Below are positions 26,097-35,259 of a stretch of 64,000 nucleotides of DNA, piece by piece; the first letter of the stretch is position 1; each line of letters opens with the position of its first letter. Below the pieces are notes generated by a model. It was not told the origin of the DNA and ran no database searches. It worked only from the letters and a program-made list of their open reading frames with translations. The DNA is from Lachnospiraceae bacterium (GTDB taxonomy: Bacteria > Bacillota > Clostridia > Lachnospirales > Anaerotignaceae), in NCBI GenBank assembly GCA_003543235.1, contig DPJA01000039.1, positions 196,582 to 260,581 of the forward strand, read 5' to 3'. Both the position numbers and the translations under genes were made by a program.

Positions 26097-27545
26097 CTAC
26101 ACATTCCAATGTATTGTTACCTCTTTTGTATCGTCAAGGGTATCAATTTCAATGTAGTCAACAAAATGATTTAATATCTGGGCACTTAGTTTTTCAAAAA
26201 CACAATACTTTTTAATAATGGATTGTATATTCTTTTTGCCACTTCTCTTATTCTCATTGTCTAAAATTTCTATATTTAATAAAGCAGACCTTTTTTTCTT
26301 TACTTCTATTTCTTCCATAAGACTTTCCTTTAAAAAAATATATTCCTCATCTGTTAATTTTCCAGCTGTCTTATCTACATAGAGCATTACTGTGGCTTTT
26401 TTAAGACTGTCTAGCTTTTCTGCTAAAGCTTCTGCCTCCCTGCTTTTGCACTTTAAAATATTTTCTGTATCCTCATTTGTTTCATCAAGAATTTTTGTAA
26501 GATAATCCACATTGTCTGGTTGTTTCAAGCATTCTTCAATAATGTCTAGTATTTTATCTTTAACTATTTTTGTCAGCTCATCATAACGTATAGAGTTATG
26601 CCTGCAATCCTTTCCTTTGCTTCTGGAAAAAACCTGACAATACAAATATACCTGTTGGTTGCGACCAACAACCCTAAACATCTTGTTTCCGCAATGCTTG
26701 CAATACACCTTGCCCGAAAAAATAAATATATTTTTCTGTCCTATTGCCTTGTTGGTAGTTTCATACTTATTTTCTTTAAGCATTTTTTGAACCAACTCAA
26801 ATTCTTCCTTACTAATAATGGGCTGATGGCAATTAGGCACAGCTATCCATTCCTGCGGTGGAACAGTAATCATTTTTTTGCTTTTATAGCTTGCCTTTCG
26901 CTCTTTGCCCTGCACAATTGTTCCTATATAAACCTCGTTGGATAAAATTCTTTTAACAGAGCTTTTTGCCCACATACCATATACAACGCTATAATCATAT
27001 TTTAATGACGGATGAAAAAAATTAGGCGTTTTCAGCCTTTTGTATGCAGAAGGTGTTGGTATGTTTTCCTCATACAATTTATTTCTTATTTTTTGACTTC
27101 CCATGCCGTCAATGTACCATTTGAAAATTTTTTTTACTACCTCCGCCGCCTCAGCGTCAACAATTAGCCTATGCTTATCTTTAGGGTCTTTTTCATAACC
27201 ATATGGTGCAAACGACCCTAAAAACTGTCCCTGTTCCATTTTGCTTTTAAATACGCTTTTGATGTTTTCTGATAAATCCTCGCAATACCACTCATTTATA
27301 AGCCCATTAATCTGTCTTGCTTTTTTATTGCCTTTAATGCTTGTGTCAACATTGTCCACCACACCTATAAATCGTATCCCTATAATAGGAAACAACCCAT
27401 GAATATATTTTTCTACCAACTCCATATCCCTTGTAAATCTTGATTGGGATTTGCATATAACAGTGTTAAAACATCCATTTTTTGCATCTCTTATCATTCT
27501 GTTAAAGGAAGGTCTATCCCTATCAAGCCCTGAATAATCATCATC
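26097..27545 (-). pseudogene. Large serine recombinase, 3' part of an interrupted gene
   Basis: This fragment has the recombinase domain and zinc ribbon (VYCKHCGNKM) and the coiled-coil C-terminus. It lacks the first 50 residues, including the catalytic serine. The reading frame begins in the middle of the resolvase domain (DDYSGLDRDRPSFNRMI). The missing N-terminus is at 34298-34454. Joining the two parts across one CATCATC repeat gives an uninterrupted 532-residue recombinase, the same size as the intact copies here. Internal ATG codons could give a shorter product, but it would be catalytically dead. It was probably the recombinase of the outer element inserted in the subtilase gene. Confidence 0.88.
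27539..27545. repeat. Left core repeat (CATCATC) of the inner recombinase element
   Basis: This copy lies at the junction between the interrupted recombinase gene and the inner element, 20 bases past the stop codon of the first inner recombinase. The same heptamer occurs at 34298-34304. Recombination between the two restores the reading frame. Confidence 0.7.
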
Positions 27546-27565
27546 AGCAGGTGTTACGCAAGGAC

Positions 27566-29158
27566 TTAAAAAAATTGTGTATTTCTAAATTCATCAAACC
27601 TCCATTGTATATGAATAGAATTATCTGCACATACATATATGCTGTCAACAAATGTAAGTACCATCTCTCGTGTTAATGTATCAACCTCCAGATATTCCCT
27701 TAATAAATTATCCTGAGGCAACACCTTACGTTCAGCCTTTAGTTTCTTTTCCCCAATTATTTTTTCTGTTAGAGTATTAATCAACTGTTGAAATTGTTTC
27801 TGCCTGACATGAATTTTTTCACACTGCAAAATATATTGCTGCTTTGTAATTTCCTCATTTGCATACTTGTCATAGCAATCCATTTTTTGATTTTTGCATT
27901 TCAATACCGCACCCTCATAAACGGCAATTTGCTTTTCCAATTTAAGTATTTGGTTGCTCTCTTTTGATTTTTTTCTAAGTTGCTCCTTTTCAATAAATAT
28001 CATAATATATAACTGTATTGCCTGAAGAACAGTTTCAGCAATATCCGCTTCGGCAATAGGTTCTCTCATACATTTTGAACTTTCGTCTACACTGGTTGAA
28101 AAACAATAGTACATTGCACAATTTTTACTTCTTCTTCTAAGTGCGTGCCCACAAACGCCACATTTTAGCTTGCCTGTAAACAGATAAATTTTTCGCCCTT
28201 CAAACTCTTTTTCGGCATATTTTTTCATTACGGACTGAGCCTTTTCAAAAGTTTCAAAAGATACAAGGGGTTCGTGCCTATTCTCTACCACAACCCATTC
28301 ACTTTTTGATTTTTTTTTAGTCATTTTATTCCCAACTTCGGGACGATACCTCTTTCCGTAAACCACCTTACCAAGATACCGTTCATCTCTTAAAATACTG
28401 CAAATTATATTATTCTGCCACTTTGCTGTTTCGTTAATAGTATGCCATGGGTAATGAATGCCTACTTTATTTTTATATACACTTCGTTCCTCCACTTGCT
28501 CAATATTCAAAATTTTTGCAATTTCAGTTGCACTAATTCCTTCACAAGCCATACTAAAAATGCGTTTAACAATTTCTGCCGACAAAGGTTCTACTATAAG
28601 TTGATTTTTATTCCCTTGTGCCTTTTCATAACCAAAAGGAGCATACGGGCTGAGATAATCACCCTTTAAAGCTTTTGTCAGTTTTGCAGACTTTACTTTT
28701 TTAGATAAATCTTTGCTGTAATAACTGTAAATTATGTTTTTGAAAGCAACCTCTAAACCGCTGGTTTTTCCATTCATATTTGCACTATCATAATTATCAT
28801 TTACTGATATAAAACGAACACCCATAAACGGAAATATCTGGTCAACATAATCGCTGACTTCAAGATAATTTCTTCCAAACCGAGAAAAATCCTTTACTAT
28901 AATACAGTTGATTTCATTTTGTCTTGTCAGTTCCAATAGCTCTGTAATTGCAGGTCTTTGAAAATTTGTACCAGAAAATCCATCGTCAACCATAGTATGT
29001 ATTGCAGCACCGTCAAACTCACTTTTGGTTTTCACAAAGTTATTTAGCAAGTCCTTTTGGTTTTTAACACTGTTGCTTTCTTCCTTTCCATTCTCATTCA
29101 AATCAACATCTTCGGAAGATAATCGTACATACAAAGCGATACTGTAGTTATTATCCAA
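27566..29158 (-). CDS. Large serine recombinase (third of the trio)
   Basis: This 530-residue protein uses a TTG start behind GGAGGAGG. The resolvase domain (about 1-150) has the catalytic serine in ALYVRLSSED (Ser14) and the KDFSRFGRN motif. A recombinase domain, a zinc ribbon (KCGVCGHAL with later cysteines) and a coiled-coil region follow. It should catalyse site-specific integration and excision through a phosphoserine intermediate. It lies 30 bases after the previous recombinase gene, so the three are probably one operon. Confidence 0.94.
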   Translation of the reverse strand: MDNNYSIALYVRLSSEDVDLNENGKEESNSVKNQKDLLNNFVKTKSEFDGAAIHTMVDDGFSGTNFQRPAITELLELTRQNEINCIIVKDFSRFGRNYLEVSDYVDQIFPFMGVRFISVNDNYDSANMNGKTSGLEVAFKNIIYSYYSKDLSKKVKSAKLTKALKGDYLSPYAPFGYEKAQGNKNQLIVEPLSAEIVKRIFSMACEGISATEIAKILNIEQVEERSVYKNKVGIHYPWHTINETAKWQNNIICSILRDERYLGKVVYGKRYRPEVGNKMTKKKSKSEWVVVENRHEPLVSFETFEKAQSVMKKYAEKEFEGRKIYLFTGKLKCGVCGHALRRRSKNCAMYYCFSTSVDESSKCMREPIAEADIAETVLQAIQLYIMIFIEKEQLRKKSKESNQILKLEKQIAVYEGAVLKCKNQKMDCYDKYANEEITKQQYILQCEKIHVRQKQFQQLINTLTEKIIGEKKLKAERKVLPQDNLLREYLEVDTLTREMVLTFVDSIYVCADNSIHIQWRFDEFRNTQFF

Positions 29159-29188
29159 CTATACCTCCTCCTGTGAAAAAACATTACA

Positions 29189-30148
29189 TTATTCAGCCAT
29201 AACACTTTGAACTTTATAGAAAACATCTTGATTTATAATGGGTTCATGCGTATTTTTAATAACAATCCAGTCATCTTTTGGAACTTTAATTTGTTTCTGA
29301 CCATTAAATAACGACTCTCTCTTTTTGCCTTGCACCATGTTGCCAAGATAAATCTGATTTTGAAGTATTTGCTTAATAGTAGCCATTTTCCATGTCGTAT
29401 TTGCCCATCGCTTATCCTTTACTATTCCTTTTTCATAACGGTATCTTGATGGTGCAGGAATGTTATTCGTTATAAGCCAATTAACTATTTTAGCATAACT
29501 GAAGCCCTCTGCTTTTAGGGAGAAAATTTTACGCACAATTTCAGCCGCATCCTCATCAACAATCAGCTTATGTTTATCTTCAGGATTTTTCAAATATCCA
29601 AAAGATGGCCATGTACCTATAAACTCACCTCTTTCCTGTTTTGCACGAAGTACAGGACAAATTTTTTGCGAAATATCACGAGCATATACATCATTTGTAA
29701 GGTTTAAAAGGTGCATAATCAGCTGGTCGGAATATGTAGTAGATAAACTGTCATAAGAGTCGTTTACAGCTATGAATCGAACATTGAAAAACGGAAAGGT
29801 ATTTTCCAAATATTCTCCTGCTTCAATGTAATTTCTTCCAAAACGAGATAAGTCTTTAACAATAATGCAGTCTATTTTATTTCCTTTAACATCCTCAATC
29901 ATTTTGTCAAATTCAGGTCTTTGAAAATTTACTCCTGTTTTGCCATTGTCACGATAAACAGAAATTATGTGGAATTCAGGTTTATCTGCAATATATCTTC
30001 TAAGTAAATTTTCTTGATTTTCAATGGAATTGCTATCTTTACTGTGTCCATCAAACACCGAAAGCCGAACATATAATGCAGTTTTATATCCCATAAATTC
30101 CTTTTGTTCTAACGGTGGAATTTGATTTTTTCTGCTCTTTCTCGCCAT
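29189..30148 (-). CDS. Large serine recombinase, short form (second of the trio)
   Basis: The 319-residue protein starts at the ATG at 30148, with a GTG three codons earlier as an alternative. The catalytic serine is in ALYVRLSVFD (Ser30) and KDLSRFGRN is intact. The protein stops after the recombinase domain (HEPIINQDVFYKVQSVMAE), exactly where its relatives continue into the zinc ribbon and coiled coil. The C-terminal DNA-binding and synapsis-control regions are thus missing, either by deletion or as a specialised subunit working with its two neighbours. The gene is otherwise free of stops and has a normal spacing to both neighbours. Confidence 0.9.
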   Translation of the reverse strand: MARKSRKNQIPPLEQKEFMGYKTALYVRLSVFDGHSKDSNSIENQENLLRRYIADKPEFHIISVYRDNGKTGVNFQRPEFDKMIEDVKGNKIDCIIVKDLSRFGRNYIEAGEYLENTFPFFNVRFIAVNDSYDSLSTTYSDQLIMHLLNLTNDVYARDISQKICPVLRAKQERGEFIGTWPSFGYLKNPEDKHKLIVDEDAAEIVRKIFSLKAEGFSYAKIVNWLITNNIPAPSRYRYEKGIVKDKRWANTTWKMATIKQILQNQIYLGNMVQGKKRESLFNGQKQIKVPKDDWIVIKNTHEPIINQDVFYKVQSVMAE

Positions 30149-30181
30149 AACTATCACTGCCTTTTATAATAAAATTCCTTT

Positions 30182-31801
30182 TTAAATACTTCCTTTAAAA
30201 GCAAAAATGTTTTCATATTCATACTGGAATTTAAAATCAATGTGTATTCTTTGGTTTTCAAATACAGTTATTTTCTTTATAAGCTGAACAGTAAGTTTTC
30301 TGGTTAGTTCTTCAATATTCCTATGTTCTTTAAAATAATCAATCCATTTCTGTCCTTCTGTTTTTCCCAAGATAAGCTTTTGTATTTCCTCTTCAATATT
30401 TTTAATATCCTGCCTTGCCTCCACAGATTTTTCATCATAATGCTTCTTATAGTTGTGGTAATCTTCTTCATCAAGTAATCCATCTTTAAAGTCCTCATAA
30501 ACACGCATTTTGTTATTTTCATATCGCTCATATTCCTTTTTCTTTTCAGCCAATTTTTGGTGACATTTTTGTACCTGTCTATTTGTGTAAGGAATATTAT
30601 CAATGACATTAAGAATTTCATCTAAGTCCAAAATGTTTTTTATATGCTCCTGCAATGCCAATAATACAGCATTTTCCAAATAAACAGCACGAATACTATG
30701 GCTGCTGCAGTCTTTTTTACTTTTAAATTCTGAGCAAATATAATAATAATATGGGTTTTCAGAAGTCCCATTATTCTTCCTAATCATACTGCTTTCACAA
30801 TCTCCGCAAAACACTAATCCAGATAAAGGGTATACGGTTTTAGCTGTTGGTGCGGTTCTGGTGTCAGCTTTTAATACTTCCTGTAGGCTTTCAAAAATAT
30901 CATTATCTATAATTGCTTCGTGATTATTTTCAACACAAATCCACTGGTTTTGGGGAACATCAAACCGTTTTTTTACTTTATAATTTGGTGAACTTTTTTT
31001 GCCTTGTATCAATGTACCAATATACAATTTGTTCTTCAAAATTCTAAGTACAGCCGTAGGTGTCCATTTTGCCTTTCCATTGACCTTAAAGGTTGTGGCA
31101 TAATTTAAGCCTATGTATCTCTTATGCTCCATAGGCGAAAGAATGTTATTGTCATTAAGATAGTCAGCAATAGCTCCTGAACTCATGCCCTCCAATTTTT
31201 TCTTGAAAATATCCTGCACAACTGGAGCCGCTAATTCGTCAACAATCAGCTTGTTTTTATTCTCTGGATTACGCAAATAACCATAGGCTGCAAAGGGTGC
31301 AATAAAATCACCTTTTTTGCGTTTAACATCCAACTGACTGCGGATTTTTATTGAAATATCACGACAGTAAGCATCATTCATTAAATTTTTTACAGGTACA
31401 ATTAAATTATTTGCAAAAGTTTTGGGTTCAAGGCTATCTATATCATCATTGACTGATATAAACCTAACCCCCATAAAAGGAAAAATTTTTTCTATATATT
31501 TTCCTGTTTCAATAAAATTTCTGCCTAAACGAGATAAATCCTTAACTATCACACAGTTTATTTTTCTTTCCTTAATGTCCTCAAGCATAGCAATAAATGA
31601 AGGTCTATCAAAATTGACACCAGTAAATCCATCATCAACTCTTTCAGAACAGATAATAATATCTTCCTTATTATTAACAAAGGCACGAATTAAGTCTTTT
31701 TGATTTCCAATACTGTCACTTTCCACCTTGTCGCCGTCCTCTTTGGAAAGACGGACATAAGCGGCTGCGTGATAGCACTTGTTTTCGTTGTTGTCCCTCA
31801 T
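30182..31801 (-). CDS. Large serine recombinase (first of the trio)
   Basis: This full-length 539-residue protein has an AGGGGTG site before the ATG at 31801. The resolvase domain carries the catalytic serine in AAYVRLSKED (Ser19), FTGVNFDRPSF and KDLSRLGRN. It is followed by the recombinase domain (about 170-290), a zinc ribbon (FCGDCESSM with a later Cys pair) and a long coiled coil (about 400-480). It leads the recombinase operon and follows a small element protein. Confidence 0.95.
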   Translation of the reverse strand: MRDNNENKCYHAAAYVRLSKEDGDKVESDSIGNQKDLIRAFVNNKEDIIICSERVDDGFTGVNFDRPSFIAMLEDIKERKINCVIVKDLSRLGRNFIETGKYIEKIFPFMGVRFISVNDDIDSLEPKTFANNLIVPVKNLMNDAYCRDISIKIRSQLDVKRKKGDFIAPFAAYGYLRNPENKNKLIVDELAAPVVQDIFKKKLEGMSSGAIADYLNDNNILSPMEHKRYIGLNYATTFKVNGKAKWTPTAVLRILKNKLYIGTLIQGKKSSPNYKVKKRFDVPQNQWICVENNHEAIIDNDIFESLQEVLKADTRTAPTAKTVYPLSGLVFCGDCESSMIRKNNGTSENPYYYYICSEFKSKKDCSSHSIRAVYLENAVLLALQEHIKNILDLDEILNVIDNIPYTNRQVQKCHQKLAEKKKEYERYENNKMRVYEDFKDGLLDEEDYHNYKKHYDEKSVEARQDIKNIEEEIQKLILGKTEGQKWIDYFKEHRNIEELTRKLTVQLIKKITVFENQRIHIDFKFQYEYENIFAFKGSI

Positions 31802-31845
31802 TTTTGTTCACCCCTAATTGCTGTGTCTTTTTTGTAAATTAATAA

Positions 31846-32106
31846 TCATAATGTATTAAGATAATTCTCCATTCTCTGTTCAAAAGTAACTCCATCATGG
31901 GTGAACCCAACGCTTACAGCAATTTTCCCTACTTTAAAGCAAAATGGATTTTTCACCTGTTCCACAAATTCAACAACTCGCTGGGATTGGGGTAAATCAT
32001 CTGATATTTTAATATCTCTCAAATCAACTAATTCCTCTCCCTTGACGGTTCGAACATCAATATTTCTGAGGCTAATTAATTGCTCTGATGTAACGGAATA
32101 ATCCAT
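31846..32106 (-). CDS. Small recombinase-associated protein
   Basis: The 86-residue protein has an AGGAGG site 8 bases before its ATG. It contains an alternating pattern of hydrophobic and acidic residues and the segment NPFCFKVGKIAVSVGF. Similar short proteins accompany serine recombinases in clostridial mobile elements (DUF6870-like), but I cannot confirm the family here. It lies 44 bases upstream of the first recombinase and may regulate the operon or direct recombination. The function is unknown. Confidence 0.7.
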   Translation of the reverse strand: MDYSVTSEQLISLRNIDVRTVKGEELVDLRDIKISDDLPQSQRVVEFVEQVKNPFCFKVGKIAVSVGFTHDGVTFEQRMENYLNTL

Positions 32107-32371
32107 AAGCCAAACCTCCTAAACTTCTTGCTCCATCTATATGAAATTTCCTCTTGTCATATTCATGCAAAGATTAACTACAAATAAAAAATATTATGTC
32201 GTTTATGTTCAATAAACATATTTAAAAAAATTATATTTTGTCAATAAAATTTTCTTGACGACTTATCTATAGTATTTTTTGCCAAAAAAACAATTGTAGA
32301 TTGCTATTTTTGACATTAAATGCTAATATAAAATGGCATAATATTATATAATTACGAGGGGTGGACAAAAC

Positions 32372-34114
32372 ATGAAACATTTAAAAATACGAACAAAAAT
32401 GATTTTATTGCTTTCTGTTGTTTTATTAGCGTTAAGTGCCATTGGACTGAAATCTATTAAAGAGATGAAAAATCAAGGAACACAGTTTTTGGAAGCAATG
32501 GATTTGGAAATCCGTAATAATTTTGACAAAAATATTCAAGATCAGGTACAAAATGCCTGTTCAGCGTTGCAGGTTGTTTACGATAAACAGGTTGCTGGAG
32601 TATATACGCCTGAGGAAGCCAAAAAAATTGGTGCAGACCTTTTACGTGACCTTCGTTACGGCGAAGATGGCTATTTTTGGGCCGATACCTACGAAGGTGT
32701 AAATGTTGTTTTGCTTGGCAATGCCACAGAAGGCACTAACCGTATGAACGCTACTGACGCTGCAGGCTTCGATATGATAAATCATATTATTCAAGTAGGT
32801 CGTCAAGATGGCGGCGGATATACCGACTATGTTTTCCCACACTCTGGCGAAACAGAAGCTGCCCCTAAAAGAAGCTACAGCCTTGCGTTTGAGCCTTTTG
32901 GTTGGGTAATTGGTACTGGTAACTATACTGACTTTATTGACGATTATATTGCTAATGAAAAAAGCCTAATACAGGCAGATATGCAAAAATCCGTCACCAC
33001 AATACTGATTTTTGTTGTAGTCTGTTTTTTGATTTCATTAGGTTTGGGTGGTTGGACTGCTTTAAGCGTAATTCGCCCTGTTGGCAAACTAAATGAAGTT
33101 ACCAAGCAGCTTGCTGCGGGAAACCTAGATGCCGAGCTTGATATTTCTTCTAATGATGAAGTTGGACAGCTTGCATCCTCTATGAGCCTGCTGACCCAAC
33201 GGCTAAAAGTTTATATTGATTATATCAACGAGATAACTTATCTTTTAGGAGAAATGGGAAATGGTAATTTAAGACTTGAATTTAACCATACCTTTGACGG
33301 CGACTTTGCACGAGTTAAAGAAGCTCTGGAAAACACCTCAGAAATGCTGCGTGGCACTATGAGCGAGATTAGCATTGCCGCTGACCAAGTAGCAAGCGGT
33401 TCCGACCAAGTGTCCATAGGTGCCCAATCCTTAAGCCAAGGTGCAACAGAACAGGCATCTTCCATTGAAGAACTTGCCGCTACCATAACTGATATTTCCG
33501 ACCAAATCAATACAAACGCAAAAAATGCAGTTGATGTTGGTAACCTCACTCAGCAGGCAGGAGCAGGCATTAGGGAAAGCAACAATTACATGGAGCAGAT
33601 GGTAACAGCAATTAACAATATCAGCTTGCGTTCCAATGAAATTGGAAAAATTATAAAAGCTATTGATGATATTGCTTTCCAAACAAATATTCTTGCCCTT
33701 AATGCCGCAGTAGAAGCTGCACGTGCTGGTAGTGCCGGAAAAGGATTTGCTGTTGTTGCTGACGAAGTTCGCAACCTTGCACAGAAATCTGCAGAGGCCG
33801 CAAAAAATACCACAACATTAATTGAAGAAACCATGGATGCTGTTTCCAATGGTACTAAAATTGCAAACGAAACTGCTACTTCCTTGCAGTCAGTGGTAGA
33901 AAAAGTTGAAAAAGTAAACCACATGATTGGCGACATCTCATCAGCAAGTGTACAGCAAGCCACTCATGCACAGCAGATTTCAGTTGGTATAGAGCAGATT
34001 TCCGCTGTAGTTCAGAACAATAGTGCAACGGCTGAAGAATCCGCTGCTGCAAGTGAAGAACTTTCTTCACAAGCTCAGATGCTTAAAAATCACGTAAGCA
34101 GATTTAAAATGTAA
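32372..34114 (+). CDS. Methyl-accepting chemotaxis protein with a Cache sensor
   Basis: This 580-residue membrane receptor has TM1 (about 11-27), an extracytoplasmic single-Cache domain (about 35-195, with DGYFWADTYEGVNVVLLGN and PFGWVIGTGNY), and TM2 (about 207-230). A HAMP domain (about 230-285) and a cytoplasmic signalling domain follow. The signalling tip IDDIAFQTNILALNAAVEAA is well conserved, and methylation regions flank it. DGYFWADT and GWVIGTGNY are typical of sCache_2 domains that sense small organic acids; the ligand is not known. It is transcribed towards the element end and lies wholly inside the mobile element, so it is likely cargo. Confidence 0.96.
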   Translation: MKHLKIRTKMILLLSVVLLALSAIGLKSIKEMKNQGTQFLEAMDLEIRNNFDKNIQDQVQNACSALQVVYDKQVAGVYTPEEAKKIGADLLRDLRYGEDGYFWADTYEGVNVVLLGNATEGTNRMNATDAAGFDMINHIIQVGRQDGGGYTDYVFPHSGETEAAPKRSYSLAFEPFGWVIGTGNYTDFIDDYIANEKSLIQADMQKSVTTILIFVVVCFLISLGLGGWTALSVIRPVGKLNEVTKQLAAGNLDAELDISSNDEVGQLASSMSLLTQRLKVYIDYINEITYLLGEMGNGNLRLEFNHTFDGDFARVKEALENTSEMLRGTMSEISIAADQVASGSDQVSIGAQSLSQGATEQASSIEELAATITDISDQINTNAKNAVDVGNLTQQAGAGIRESNNYMEQMVTAINNISLRSNEIGKIIKAIDDIAFQTNILALNAAVEAARAGSAGKGFAVVADEVRNLAQKSAEAAKNTTTLIEETMDAVSNGTKIANETATSLQSVVEKVEKVNHMIGDISSASVQQATHAQQISVGIEQISAVVQNNSATAEESAAASEELSSQAQMLKNHVSRFKM

Positions 34115-34168
34115 CTTTGTATATTTCTCCGAAATTTTAAATATTAACTACATAAAAAATTATATACA

Positions 34169-34205
34169 AAAAAGACAGGCGTTATATATGGCCTGTCTTT
34201 TTTTA
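34169..34205 (+). terminator. Terminator of the chemoreceptor gene
   Basis: AAAGACAGGC and GCCTGTCTTT form a perfect 10-base-pair stem with a 10-base loop, followed by TTTTATT. Confidence 0.9.
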
Positions 34206-34297
34206 TTCCCAATGTCAATTTTAAAAAGCAGGTGTTAATAAGCAATTTTTTGATTATTACTTTAACAAGGCTTTATGATTAAGCCCTATTATATCAG

Positions 34298-34304
34298 CAT
34301 CATC
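34298..34304. repeat. Right core repeat (CATCATC) of the inner recombinase element
   Basis: This is the second copy of the heptamer found at 27539-27545. It marks the point where the 5' part of the interrupted recombinase leaves its family sequence. Confidence 0.7.
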
Positions 34305-34454
34305 AATATAAATATCATAAATCATAAACCCATTTTTTGCCGCAAATTCTGTTAAAATCATTTTTTGATTTTGTATACTTTCGCTTTCTTCACCATACTC
34401 AATTTTATCTTCGTCCTCCTTTGATAATCTACAATAAATTGCAGTTTTGTCCAT
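34298..34454 (-). pseudogene. Large serine recombinase, 5' part of the interrupted gene
   Basis: Fifty codons (MDKTAIYCRLSKED to MIYDIYI) encode the start of a serine recombinase, with the catalytic serine at position 11. After the CATCATC core the frame runs into element sequence and ends in a stop near 34257. A GGAGGTG site precedes the ATG. The part downstream of the break lies at 26097-27545. The sum, 150 bases plus 1449 bases, is an exact number of codons without a stop. Confidence 0.88.
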
Positions 34455-34491
34455 ATTGCTTCACCTCCACAAGCTACCATTTATTTCTTAA

Positions 34492-34629
34492 TCAAACTCT
34501 CGGCTCTTCAGGTCTTTCACCATTAGATATAAAATTTGCTAAAATTCTTACCACTTCGTTGTTTCTTTCCTTACAATCTTTATTTTTAAAGCACTCTTTA
34601 ACCATGATTTCCGCTTCCTTTTTCTTCAA
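34492..34629 (-). CDS. Small protein upstream of the interrupted recombinase
   Basis: A 45-codon ORF begins with TTG six bases after GAGGTG, or with an ATG eight codons later. The product is charged (KKEAEIMVKECFKNKDC) and ends in GERPEEPRV. It lies 37 bases upstream of the split recombinase gene on the same strand, the position in which serine-recombinase elements often carry a tiny ORF. No family is recognised. Confidence 0.5.
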   Translation of the reverse strand: MKKKEAEIMVKECFKNKDCKERNNEVVRILANFISNGERPEEPRV

Positions 34630-34851
34630 AGCTTAACACCTCGATATTGCTGTAGTTTAGTAGAGTATATTCAAAGACGTTTGTACCCTATAATGAAATA
34701 TTTCCCTTCACCATGTATCTGATTAAACTTCAACTTAATTGATTGACGCAGATGTGCTACAAAATAAAAAAAGTCCATACAAAGCTTTAAGCCCTCTACT
34801 ATAAATAGCAGAAGGCTTAATTGTTAATAGCTATATTCTTTAAACATGACC

Positions 34852-35247
34852 CTAAATTGCAAATAATGTCTGATCTCCTATTAACTCAAATTCGTATAAC
34901 TGTTTCTCTACTTTCAGTTCTTTAAATAACATAATATCATGAAATTCTTTTTCTTCATTGTTATAACGAATATTTATTAACAAGTTAAAAAATGATTCTG
35001 ATTTTCCAAGATTCATTATTTCACAATTAAAATCTTTTGCATTATCTATCTCATATTTTGGATTTTTCATAATTAAAGCTGTTTCACAGCAAGCAATAAT
35101 GTAGTCCGATAAAACTTCGTTTTCTTGAAGTTCAACTGGAAATTCTACATAAAACTTACCATTTTCTGACTCCTGAAATATTTCTTTTTCGGAAATTTCA
35201 CTTAAGTATTTTCTGGAAATAAACAATTTTATTTGAATTTTCTCCAT
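34852..35247 (-). CDS. Hypothetical protein at the end of the nif operon
   Basis: This 131-residue acidic cytosolic protein has a GGAGGG site 5 bases before its ATG. It shows alternating beta-type segments (IQIKLFISRKYL, GKFYVEFPVEL, FEFELIG-like C-terminus) and a central CCETALIMKNP stretch. I do not recognise a family. It starts 12 bases after the Cys-tailed repeat protein and is the last gene of the nif operon, so a role in nitrogenase assembly or regulation is possible on context alone. Confidence 0.7.
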   Translation of the reverse strand: MEKIQIKLFISRKYLSEISEKEIFQESENGKFYVEFPVELQENEVLSDYIIACCETALIMKNPKYEIDNAKDFNCEIMNLGKSESFFNLLINIRYNNEEKEFHDIMLFKELKVEKQLYEFELIGDQTLFAI

Positions 35248-35259
35248 ATAGTCCCTCCA

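Larger units (their letters stand above)
27546..34304. mobile_element. Inner element: three large serine recombinases, small protein and chemoreceptor
   Basis: The element interrupts a resident recombinase gene and is bounded by CATCATC repeats. In order it carries recombinases ending at 27566, 29189 and 30182 (minus strand), an 86-residue protein (minus) and a methyl-accepting chemotaxis protein (plus) with its own terminator. The genes fill it almost end to end: the outermost recombinase stops 20 bases from one end, and the chemoreceptor terminator lies 90 bases from the other. No conjugation genes are present, so transfer between cells would need help. An 11-base direct repeat, AGCAGGTGTTA, also occurs near both ends (27546-27556 and 34227-34237). 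Confidence 0.75.
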
